From: Coriobacteriaceae bacterium | GTDB taxonomy: Bacteria; Actinomycetota; Coriobacteriia; Coriobacteriales; UMGS124 | NCBI GenBank assembly: GCA_019420325.1 | Contig: JAHZHK010000035.1 | Span: forward strand, 8,237-25,609 | Direction: 5' to 3' | Length of the DNA: 17,373 bases | Part shown: positions 6,963 through 14,511 of the stretch, one piece after another | Position numbering within the stretch: position 1 is the first letter of the stretch | Layout of the letters: each line of letters begins with the position of its first letter | The notes under the pieces: model-generated | What the model was told of the DNA's origin: nothing | What the model saw: only the letters and a program-made list of their open reading frames with translations | Databases searched by the model: none | Position numbers and translations under genes: made by a program

Positions 6963-6968
6963 CCAGGC
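6943..6968. repeat. 26-bp exact repeat, copy 2
   Basis: Identical to 5463-5488, same orientation, and again just downstream of a minus-strand gene (33 bp after the LysR stop). The two copies bracket the AT-richer ATPase gene. Flanking bases differ on both sides, so the identity is exactly this length. Confidence 0.7.
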
Positions 6969-7000
6969 CCGACTTTGTTTCCCGCCGGATAGCCACCCCG

Positions 7001-7939
7001 CTACTGGGCGACCTCCATGTGCTCGACGGCCCTGTTGAGCACATCGACTGCCAGGGGCACTGCGGGGTTTGCCGTGTCCTCGCGGTAGTGGGCGTACAGC
7101 GCATACTTCCGGGCATCGTCGTTGCAGAACTCCACGATGCGGTAGTCGGAAAGCGAAAGCGGCGTGATGCGGCGCGCGATGCTTCGATATGTGATGTGCA
7201 CACCGGCCCTGAAGCGCATCAGGTTCGCATGGTGGCCATGCACGCCGGCCCACGGCATGAGAACGACCTCGGGGTTGCAGCCGTTTTTGCGCAGCATTCC
7301 CTCAAGCTCGCCGGTGCGGCTGCCGGTCAGGGCCGGGTCGTAAGACCACACCGTGTCGTTCCCCACGTCAGACATCCACACCTTGCGGTGCTGGGCAAGG
7401 CGATGGGTGCTCTTCACCACGGCCACCAAGGGATCGGTCACCAAACGCCTTGAGCGAACACCCGCAACTTTGGCTCGACCCACGTCGCTTTGCGGGCACA
7501 GGCACAAATCGGCGGTGCCCATCAAGGGGTGATGCAGGCTGGCGTAGGCAAGAATGTCCTGCACGTCAAGCTCGAGGCTGTAGCCGCACTGGCCCAGCTC
7601 CATATCAACCGAGCAGAGCAGGTCGTCGCTCAGGGCGCAGTCGGACAAGGCGTTCACGCGCAGGTGCAGCGGCTTGGACTCGCGCATCTTCGCCATGTAG
7701 TCCAGAGCGCCGTCGTACACGCGCAGGATGTCGTACGCCTTGTCGAGAAACGCGCGTCCCAGCGGCGTGGGCGTGACTCCCATGCTGCTGCGCTGGAGCA
7801 GCTCGCCTCCCACGCATTTCTCCAGGGCCACCATGTGCTTGCTCAGCCCGGGCTGGGAAATGTTGAGCTGGGCGGCAGCTTTGGTCATGCTTCCCTCAGA
7901 CGCAACCCGCACGTACTCGCGTATATATTCGGTATCCAT
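7001..7939 (-). CDS. LysR-type transcriptional regulator, 312 aa
   Basis: The N-terminal winged helix-turn-helix is clear: YIREYVRVASEGSMTKAAAQ, then NISQPGLSKHMVALEKCVGG, then TPTPLGRAFL, within residues 5-65. The rest is a periplasmic-binding-protein-like effector domain of ordinary length (about residues 90-305), though divergent in sequence and rich in His and Cys. GAAGG precedes the ATG at 7939. No metabolic gene is next to it on the divergent side except the CAP surface protein 580 bp away, whose expression it might control; LysR proteins often regulate a divergent neighbour, but the long gap makes this uncertain. The effector is unknown. Confidence 0.9.
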   Translation of the reverse strand: MDTEYIREYVRVASEGSMTKAAAQLNISQPGLSKHMVALEKCVGGELLQRSSMGVTPTPLGRAFLDKAYDILRVYDGALDYMAKMRESKPLHLRVNALSDCALSDDLLCSVDMELGQCGYSLELDVQDILAYASLHHPLMGTADLCLCPQSDVGRAKVAGVRSRRLVTDPLVAVVKSTHRLAQHRKVWMSDVGNDTVWSYDPALTGSRTGELEGMLRKNGCNPEVVLMPWAGVHGHHANLMRFRAGVHITYRSIARRITPLSLSDYRIVEFCNDDARKYALYAHYREDTANPAVPLAVDVLNRAVEHMEVAQ

Positions 7940-8520
7940 TGCCTTCGGCCCCCTTTAAACCTGCTGCGACGCTCCTTGCAATCGCATCGCGTGCCCCTGC
8001 CGGGCATCGGCGAAATTCATGATGGCAGAGAGGGCACCGCTTCGGTATCGACCATATTGGTGTTTTCTAATTAGGCCATCTAGCTGCTAAAACGATAGGT
8101 TTCCTCAAAAACTGGCGCTCATTTTTGCAAGACAGGACCACCTTGGTGCGGCAGGCATCGGCCAATCTGGCGATACCCCGCAGGCCGTCTTGGATGCCCT
8201 GGTCCCGCCCCACTCGGCGCTCACCGCGCAAACAAAACGCAATGACGCCCCAATCCGAGCGCTTGCGGCGCACCTTCCAACAGAACGCGCTCGCATGCCC
8301 GATAGCTATTTGGGACATACCGAAAGCCAAAGCCAGGGCGATTTTTTTCGTTTGTTGTGACCCGGGCCGCATCCGCTGCGTCTTTAAGTATTGCAAGGCC
8401 TTAGATATGCCATGTGTGCTCCTCGTTTGCGACGCACCGCGGCCTCTATACTGGGGCAGAAGGAAGCAACCGGACCACGCGCCGCATGACGCTTGCGGAG
8501 CACGAAAAGAAGGAGGTCCC
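7940..8520. other. 581-bp region between LysR gene and CAP surface-protein gene
   Basis: No gene can be supported. Both strands have open frames here. The plus-strand frame upstream of 8521 lacks a ribosome site and has Arg/Pro-rich, non-protein-like sequence. A minus-strand frame ending at 8067 contains GLRGIARLADACRTKVVLSC, which reads like protein and could be a decayed gene. There is a T-run at 8342-8348 and a TATACT (8447-8452) that may be the -10 element of the CAP gene, with no good -35. The length suggests a long leader or lost gene. Confidence 0.4.
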
Positions 8521-11500
8521 ATGAACGCCTCTCAGACCACACGCCGGATGCTCGCATCCGCAGGAGCCGGCGCCATCATCGCGGCCGGAGCACTCGTGGC
8601 AGGCATCGCCACCCAACCCTATCCCGCCCTCGCAGAGGACGCAACCTATGACACCGTCGCCAGCGACGCGTCGTACTCCGACGTAGCCGCCGACGATGAC
8701 AGCGCATCGGCGGACGACACAGCCGCCGACGACGCCCAGCAGGCCAACCAGAGCACCGCCGACGCGGGCGCACAAGACGCCCCAACGTTCTCGGCCGCAT
8801 CCGGCGCCCCCGCGGCCACCGCAAGCAAGCCGTGCCTCGCCATCGGCATCCCCGGCTCCTTTGACACGACCGGCGCCCAGGCCCTGCTCGCCCGTATCAA
8901 CGAGATTCGCGCCGAGGCCGCCGCGGAAGGTCTCACGGACTACGAGAGTGGCGCCGCCCTGACGGGCGCACCCCTCGCCTGGAGCACCGGCCTTGAGCAG
9001 ATGGCCCAGGTACGCGCGGCAGAGACCTCGTACAGCTTCTCGCACACCCGTCCCAACGGCAGCGGCACCGTGCTGGACACCAACGGACCGCTTGTTGCCG
9101 GCGCAAATCCCAGCATTCTGGCCGAGAACCTCGCCCAGGCCGCAGACCCCGCCTCCGCACTCGAGCTTTGGTATGCCGAGAAGGATGCCTACGAGCGGTA
9201 CCTGGGCGGCGATACGAGCGTCACCGAGAGCGACTTCGGCCACTACGCCGCGCTTATCAGCGACAGCTACGCCTATGTCGGGCTCGGATCGTTTACCGCC
9301 GCCAACGGACAGACGTATCTGGTCGCAGAATTCTCCAATACGGCCAGCGACTCCACTGAGGTCCAGCCTGACGGCGAGTGCGTTGCCCGAGTTGACGTCG
9401 AGGCGGCGGGCCTTGCGGCCAGCATCACCACCCCGCAGGATTGGGCCGGCTCCCTCACGGCAGGCCAGACGCTCCAGCTCAGCCTGAACCTGGCAAACGC
9501 CCAGGGCGGTTCCTATGCGGCAGCACAGCTGCTCACATGGACGAGCAGCGACGAGTCGGTCGTCACGGTTGACGGCAACGGCCTGGTGAGCGCCGTGGGC
9601 AGCGGCTCGGCCACCGTCAGCGCAAGCGCTGCGGCCGACGGGCAGGCTCTCGCCTCAATCGACCTCACAGTCGCGGTCCAGCAGGTTGACGTGCCGAATG
9701 TATGCGGCATGACGGTTGAGGATGCCCGCGCCGCACTCGAGGCGGCTGGCTTGACGATTGGAGATGCCACTACCGGGGATGAGGCCTCCGACCCCTCAAT
9801 GAACGGTGTCGTGTACGACCAGGACCCCGCGGCCGATACCCTGGTGGACGCAGGCACGCAAGTGACGCTGACCACCTACGCCGACTACGTGGCCCCCTGG
9901 GCCACGGGCTGCGAGACAGCCGAGCCCGTGGAGACCGAAGCGGGCGTGGCACCCGAGCTGCCTGCGACCGTCACCGTCTATTGGAGCAAGGGCGACCCCA
10001 CGCAGGAGGCCGTGACCTGGGACGACGTTGATCCCGCACTCTATGCCGATGGTGGTAGCTTCCAGGTGAGCGGCATCGTCGGCGACACAGGCCTCACCAC
10101 GACGGTGGACGTCACCGTCAAGGCAAAGCCTGCCCCCACAATCGTCTCGCTCGAAGACGTCAACGTCACCACTCCTTCCGGCACCGCGCCTGAGCTGCCC
10201 GAAACGGTGAGTGCCACCATGTCAGACGACACCACGACCGCGATGAACGTGAGCTGGAACGCCGTGGACGCCTCGCAGTACAGCTCTCGCGAGGGCGGCA
10301 CGTTCGACGTGACGGGCACGGTCGAGGGCGCGGCAGGCTATGCGGTGGCGCACGTCACCGTGACCCCCGCGACCATCTCGGCGCTTGAGGACCCCGAACC
10401 CATCACCACCTTCGTCGGCCACGAGCCCACGCTCCCTGCGACCGTGAAGGCGACCTGGAGCAACGGCGACGTCACCGACGAACTGGTTGAGTGGCAGCCC
10501 CTGCTCGGCCTCACCCAGGACGGCAAGGGCCCCTGGGACTTCGCCGGTGACGTCGTGCTCACGGGCACGGTGGAGGGCACCGACAAGACCGCATCGCTCA
10601 AGGTGAGCGTCGTGCAACCCAAGGCGCAGAGCGTAGGCGAGCTCGTCGGCGTGTCGACCAAGGCAGGCACGGCGCCCAAGCTGCCCGAAACTGTGCAAGT
10701 GACCTGGGAAGATGGAAACACCACGCAGGAAAGCATCACGTGGGATGCGATCGATCCCGCCAGCTATGAAAAGGCGGGGATCTTCACCGTCACCGGCACG
10801 GTGCCTTCGGCCGACAACGCCCAGGTCGGCGTGCAGGTGACCGTGACTGCCGCCGATCTCACCATTACCAGCGTCGCCGCCATCGCCGACGTCACCACGC
10901 CCTCCGGCACGGCGCCGACACTTCCCGGCCAGGTCGAGGTCACGTGGAGTGACGGCAGCACGAGCACGGGCGCCATTGCCTGGGATACCGTGGACGAGGC
11001 CTCCTACAAGGTGCGTGCAGGCGGAGAGTTCAGCGTGCACGGCACCGTGAGCGCCACGCAGGGTTCCGGTGAGGGCGCCGCAAGCGACAAGGCAGACGTC
11101 AGCGCGCGCGTCATCGTGAGCGCCGCCACCGCAACGGCCGTCGAGCAGCCCGCCGGCGTGTCCACGACCGCGAAGACCGCTCCCACCCTGCCCGCCACCG
11201 CACGCGTCACCTGGAGCAACGGCGACGTCACCGACGAAGCCGTGACCTGGGATGCCATCAACCCCTCGTTCTACGAGAACGCCGGCACCTTCACCGCGAG
11301 CGGCAAGGTGAGCTCCACCGGCCAGGGCGTGAGCTGCAAGGTCACTGTGAAAGCCGCGGCAGTCGCCGCAACGGCCGTCTCCGCGAAGGCAGTGGACATC
11401 ACCACCACGGCGGGCGTCGCCCCCCAGCTCCCCGCCAGCGTCGAGGTCACCTGGAGCAATGGCACAACCACAAAGGAAGTTGTCAGCTGGAACGCGGTGT

Positions 11501-11949
11501 CTGCCAGCGCCTACGCACAGGCCGGCTCGTTTGACGTCACAGGCACCATCGCCACGGCGCCCGGCATCCAGGCAACCGCCCATGTGCGCGTCACCGCACT
11601 CACGGCAGTGCGCGCCGTACTCGACAACAGCGTCATCTCGACCACCGTGGGAGTCGCGCCCACCCTTCCCGCCACTGCACAGGTGACCTGGAGCAACGGC
11701 AAGACCAGCACCGAGACCATCAGCTGGAACGCCGTTGACCCCGCCCTCTACGCCAAGGCAGGCACCTTTGACGTGAAGGGCACGGCCGCAGGCGTCGCAG
11801 TGACCGCGCACGTGAACGTCACCGGTGCCGAGGTTGCGAAGACCGCCGACCCCTCGCCGAGCCCCGCCCTCGCCGCCATGCTTGCCAGCGGCGGCGTCCT
11901 AGCCGTGGCCGCCGGCATCATCCTCAGGCTGCGCGCCAAGCGCGGGTAA
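8521..11949 (+). CDS. Secreted surface protein: CAP domain, Big2, PASTA, eight Big4 Ig-like repeats, membrane anchor; 1142 aa
   Basis: AAGGAGG stands six bases before the ATG at 8521, and the protein then starts with a signal peptide (TTRRMLASAGAGAIIAAGAL, cleavage near YPALAED); the longer frame from 8125 is not used. A 70-residue Asp/Ala/Ser linker leads to a CAP/SCP domain (about 118-280) with the expected FSHTRPNG, AENLAQ and FGHYAAL motifs. Then come Big2 (about 297-388, TWTSSDESVVTVDGNGLVSA), PASTA (391-455, VPNVCGMTVEDARAALEAAG) and eight Big4 repeats (about 471-1100), each with APxLPxxVxVTWSNG and an SWNAVDxxxYxxAGTFxVxGT pattern. The C-terminus has KTADPSPSP, a hydrophobic segment and RLRAKRG, like a sorting signal without LPXTG. 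It probably displays the CAP domain at the cell surface. PASTA domains usually bind peptidoglycan. Confidence 0.93.
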   Translation: MNASQTTRRMLASAGAGAIIAAGALVAGIATQPYPALAEDATYDTVASDASYSDVAADDDSASADDTAADDAQQANQSTADAGAQDAPTFSAASGAPAATASKPCLAIGIPGSFDTTGAQALLARINEIRAEAAAEGLTDYESGAALTGAPLAWSTGLEQMAQVRAAETSYSFSHTRPNGSGTVLDTNGPLVAGANPSILAENLAQAADPASALELWYAEKDAYERYLGGDTSVTESDFGHYAALISDSYAYVGLGSFTAANGQTYLVAEFSNTASDSTEVQPDGECVARVDVEAAGLAASITTPQDWAGSLTAGQTLQLSLNLANAQGGSYAAAQLLTWTSSDESVVTVDGNGLVSAVGSGSATVSASAAADGQALASIDLTVAVQQVDVPNVCGMTVEDARAALEAAGLTIGDATTGDEASDPSMNGVVYDQDPAADTLVDAGTQVTLTTYADYVAPWATGCETAEPVETEAGVAPELPATVTVYWSKGDPTQEAVTWDDVDPALYADGGSFQVSGIVGDTGLTTTVDVTVKAKPAPTIVSLEDVNVTTPSGTAPELPETVSATMSDDTTTAMNVSWNAVDASQYSSREGGTFDVTGTVEGAAGYAVAHVTVTPATISALEDPEPITTFVGHEPTLPATVKATWSNGDVTDELVEWQPLLGLTQDGKGPWDFAGDVVLTGTVEGTDKTASLKVSVVQPKAQSVGELVGVSTKAGTAPKLPETVQVTWEDGNTTQESITWDAIDPASYEKAGIFTVTGTVPSADNAQVGVQVTVTAADLTITSVAAIADVTTPSGTAPTLPGQVEVTWSDGSTSTGAIAWDTVDEASYKVRAGGEFSVHGTVSATQGSGEGAASDKADVSARVIVSAATATAVEQPAGVSTTAKTAPTLPATARVTWSNGDVTDEAVTWDAINPSFYENAGTFTASGKVSSTGQGVSCKVTVKAAAVAATAVSAKAVDITTTAGVAPQLPASVEVTWSNGTTTKEVVSWNAVSASAYAQAGSFDVTGTIATAPGIQATAHVRVTALTAVRAVLDNSVISTTVGVAPTLPATAQVTWSNGKTSTETISWNAVDPALYAKAGTFDVKGTAAGVAVTAHVNVTGAEVAKTADPSPSPALAAMLASGGVLAVAAGIILRLRAKRG

Positions 11950-12203
11950 ACAGAAACGGCCGCAGGCAAAACAAGGCGGGCGTCCCACGCGGGCGCCCGC
12001 CTTTTGCATGCGCACAGCGGCAGGCCGGCGCCAGCCGCACGGACCAGGCCAGCAGGGCAAGCCGAACGGCCTGCACAACCAATTCACCCGCACGGGCAAG
12101 TCCGCCGAAACGCACGGAGAATCGCCCCTTCACCTGGCATCACACGCCAGAGAAGGAGGCGGTTCTCGTTTATCGTTTGGCCCGCTTGATTGCAAAAACC
12201 CTG
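11950..12203. other. Convergent intergenic region
   Basis: After the terminator at 11973-12005 about 200 bp remain before the stop of the LuxR gene. It is GC-rich, without a supported gene. A 5-bp hairpin CTGGC/GCCAG near 12137-12153 is the only structure seen, and no clear terminator is found for the minus-strand LuxR gene. Confidence 0.45.
11973..12005 (+). terminator. Rho-independent terminator of the surface-protein gene
   Basis: AAGGCGGGCG (11973-11982) pairs with CGCCCGCCTT (11994-12003), 10 bp with an 11-nt loop, followed by TT, giving a CTTTTG tail. It starts 24 bp after the stop codon. Confidence 0.85.
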
Positions 12204-13808
12204 CTAGATTGCCACAGTCTTCGTCGCCGCAAGATCAACGAGCTGGGCGCGGGTATTGGCGCCCGTCTTCTCGTAGATGTGGGCTGTGTGCGTCTTCACC
12301 GTGTTGCGCGAGATACCGAGCTTCTCGGCGATGGCGTCGGCACTCTGGTGTTGCAACAGATACGGCAGGACCTCGGTCTCGCGCGGAGTGAGCGTACCGA
12401 GCTCGGCAGCGATAGCGTCAGCCTGCACCTGCGCGATGCGCGCCATGTCGGCCGGGTTGCGCACGATGACGAACTGGTCACTGGCACGCTGCTGCACGGT
12501 CACACCCAGGCTGAGCAGGGCGCCGTAAAGCAGCGACACAGCAACGAGCACGATGGAAGTTGTGCCCAGACCCACCGTACTCATAAGCACGCCACCGCCC
12601 AGAATGCCCACAAGCAGGGCAAGCGAACAGACGCACACCACCCAGGCAGGGTTCTTGAGGCCCTCTTCGCCCCGCCGAGCAAGTCCGAGCAGCTCCACCA
12701 TCGCGCACATCGCAAGGCCGCTCGTGAGGCTGTCGGTCGCTTTGCCGGCGATATGGGCTAGGGTCTGTCCCGCATCGGAGGGCATCGTGGTGGTAAGGAT
12801 GAACACAAGCGCCGAGGTGCCCAGCAATATCGGGAGCACTACGTACGGAGCGTCGGGATTTGCGCGCATCGAGAGAAAGAGCAGCGCGCATGCGAGCAGG
12901 GTGCCGCCCACGCCCGTCACGACCTGACGATACACGTACTCCGCCTGGGCAAGACCGTCGCTGGAGAAGCCGATGAGGCCCATGTACAGCCCCAGACCCA
13001 AAGAGCAGCATGCGACCTCGGTAAGATGGCTGCGCAGCTGAGAGGGGCGGGCGGCAGGCGAAGGCGTGACGGAGGCAGCACCTGAAACAATCCCGCTGGA
13101 ACCTGCAGGCTGCTGCGCTCGAACAGCGAGGGCTCGCGCCTCGCACGCAACGCCAAGGGTCGGCAATATGCAGACAAACACGGCGCACACGTCGGCGTTG
13201 AGGGCCCCGAAGAGCAGTTTGATAAGCGCGCACACCCCCAGGCTCGCACAGGCCAGGCCCAAAACCGTGGAGCTGCGCGGCTCGACGGGGGCATTGGCCA
13301 CAAGGCGCGGCACAAGCAGCCCGAAGGCCAAGCCGCCGATGAGGCCGCCCACCACCGTAAGCACCAGGCTCGAAGAGCCCAGCTTAACAAGGGCGGGACC
13401 CACCAGGCAGCCCAGGGCGCAGGCCAGATTCAACATATCAAGGCGAAGGGTTCCACCAAAAACGGGACGGACGCAACACAGCGCTCCTGCCGCAGCCCCC
13501 GGGCAAGCGCAGACATCGCCCGTCGCGGCGTCATCTCCACAGGCAGTGCCCGTAGCAGAACGTCGGCCGACAACGGCGACCGCAAGGGCTGCAAGCGCCA
13601 TACCCGCAAGGGCGGCAATCCAGCCCGCATCCCCACGCGGGTGGTTCAAGATGGAAATCGGCAGCGTGTAGACAAGCCCAGGCGTCATGCGATAGGCAAA
13701 ATCAAACCAAAGAATGATGAGGGCCGCTTCCAGGCAAACCCAAAAGACGGGACGCGACGGCAGCGCCTTAGCCCGAGCCCACCCTTGTGTCTTGTCTTTT
13801 TCCGCCAT
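12204..13808 (-). CDS. Membrane-bound LuxR-type transcriptional regulator, 534 aa
   Basis: About 12 hydrophobic segments (for example VFWVCLEAALIILWFDFAY, LVLTVVGGLIGGLAFGLLV, STVLGLACASLGVCALIKLL) fill residues 20-450. A LuxR/GerE helix-turn-helix ends the protein (473-534: LTPRETEVLPYLLQHQSADA, then ISRNTVKTHTAHIYEKTGAN). The fold order is the same as in the regulator at 2509, but the two share little visible sequence and this one lacks the long N-terminal tail. The frame is open to 13904; the ATG at 13808 is chosen because it has GGGGGAAA upstream and gives a normal cytoplasmic N-terminus, MAEKDKTQ. It lies 95 bp downstream of the coiled-coil gene and in the same direction as the FMN/FAD reductase, which it may control. 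Confidence 0.87.
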   Translation of the reverse strand: MAEKDKTQGWARAKALPSRPVFWVCLEAALIILWFDFAYRMTPGLVYTLPISILNHPRGDAGWIAALAGMALAALAVAVVGRRSATGTACGDDAATGDVCACPGAAAGALCCVRPVFGGTLRLDMLNLACALGCLVGPALVKLGSSSLVLTVVGGLIGGLAFGLLVPRLVANAPVEPRSSTVLGLACASLGVCALIKLLFGALNADVCAVFVCILPTLGVACEARALAVRAQQPAGSSGIVSGAASVTPSPAARPSQLRSHLTEVACCSLGLGLYMGLIGFSSDGLAQAEYVYRQVVTGVGGTLLACALLFLSMRANPDAPYVVLPILLGTSALVFILTTTMPSDAGQTLAHIAGKATDSLTSGLAMCAMVELLGLARRGEEGLKNPAWVVCVCSLALLVGILGGGVLMSTVGLGTTSIVLVAVSLLYGALLSLGVTVQQRASDQFVIVRNPADMARIAQVQADAIAAELGTLTPRETEVLPYLLQHQSADAIAEKLGISRNTVKTHTAHIYEKTGANTRAQLVDLAATKTVAI

Positions 13809-13903
13809 GGCGTTTCCCCCGTCGACGTCTGGGCGCGTTTTGCACCGCACATCAGCACGCGGGGATAATACCACTGAAGTGAGGGAATCGCAGATGGGAT
13901 GCA

Positions 13904-14389
13904 TTACGTCTCGGAAGAGGCGGGTGCCTCCCCGGCCTTCGCAGCGTCGGCCTCACAGCGGGCCAGAGTGTAGGCGAAGTCTTCTCGGAATCGATTGAGC
14001 TCGTCTTCCAGGGCAAGGGCGTCTGCCTCTGTCAGGCGCGCGCGAGAAGCTTCAGGCACGCTTGCAAAGGGGCTGTGCGCCAAATCGCGCTCAAAACGGG
14101 TCTTCTCGCCGCGCAGGGCAAGGCGCTTCTCGTTTACCAGCTGCTCGTAAAGCTTGGGGTCGATGGCGTCGCGATCGAACGCGCGCGACTCGAGCTGCTC
14201 GAGATCGCCTTCGAGATCGTCGACGCATGAGTACTTGGCAAGCACCTGCCCGGCAGCACGGTGTGCCTCGAGCTTTGCCTGGATGTCCTGCATGCGCGCC
14301 ATGTCGGCAAGAAGCGATTGCAGGTGCCGCTCGTTGGCCGATTCTGCCTGGTAGGTGCCCGCCGCCTGGCGGCTCGTCTCGTTGCCCAT
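13904..14389 (-). CDS. Small predicted coiled-coil protein, 161 aa, unknown function
   Basis: Not recognised as a named family. There is no signal peptide or membrane segment, so it is probably cytoplasmic. The sequence is strongly charged and Leu/Ala/Glu-rich with heptad-like stretches (for example LLADMARMQDIQAKLEAHRA and LALEDELNRFREDFAYTLAR), suggesting long helices. An ATG at 14437 is in frame, but the start at 14389 has GGGGAGGG before it and is preferred. It follows a terminator on its upstream side and is followed after 95 bp by the LuxR regulator, so these two may form an operon separate from the reductase. Confidence 0.7.
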   Translation of the reverse strand: MGNETSRQAAGTYQAESANERHLQSLLADMARMQDIQAKLEAHRAAGQVLAKYSCVDDLEGDLEQLESRAFDRDAIDPKLYEQLVNEKRLALRGEKTRFERDLAHSPFASVPEASRARLTEADALALEDELNRFREDFAYTLARCEADAAKAGEAPASSET

Positions 14390-14453
14390 CGCGCCCTCCC
14401 CTTTCCTTTCAAAACCAATCCCTGACTCGTTGACCACGCCGGTGCGCAGAAAA

Positions 14454-14491
14454 CCGACCGCCCCGCGCGTACCATGCTGCGGGGCGGTCGG
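14454..14491 (-). terminator. Rho-independent terminator of the FMN/FAD reductase gene
   Basis: CCGACCGCCCCGC (14454-14466) and GCGGGGCGGTCGG (14479-14491) are perfect 13-bp arms with a 12-nt loop. On the minus strand they are followed by TTTTCTG. It lies 20 bp past the stop of the reductase gene and thus separates it from the coiled-coil gene. Confidence 0.88.
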
Positions 14492-14511
14492 CCGAAACTC
14501 AAAGAGCGGTC

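Noticed and set aside
8125..8520. N-terminal extension of the surface protein from 8125
   Set aside because: The start at 8521 has an ideal AAGGAGG and a signal peptide at once; the extension is not protein-like and would bury the signal peptide.
10222..11811. 529-codon open frame on the minus strand
   Set aside because: Antisense to the Big4 repeats; its apparent periodicity simply mirrors the repeats on the other strand.
9931..11820. Tandem repeats considered as a possible DNA-level repeat array
   Set aside because: The similarity is at protein level, eight Big4 domains in frame; nucleotide identity between units is patchy.
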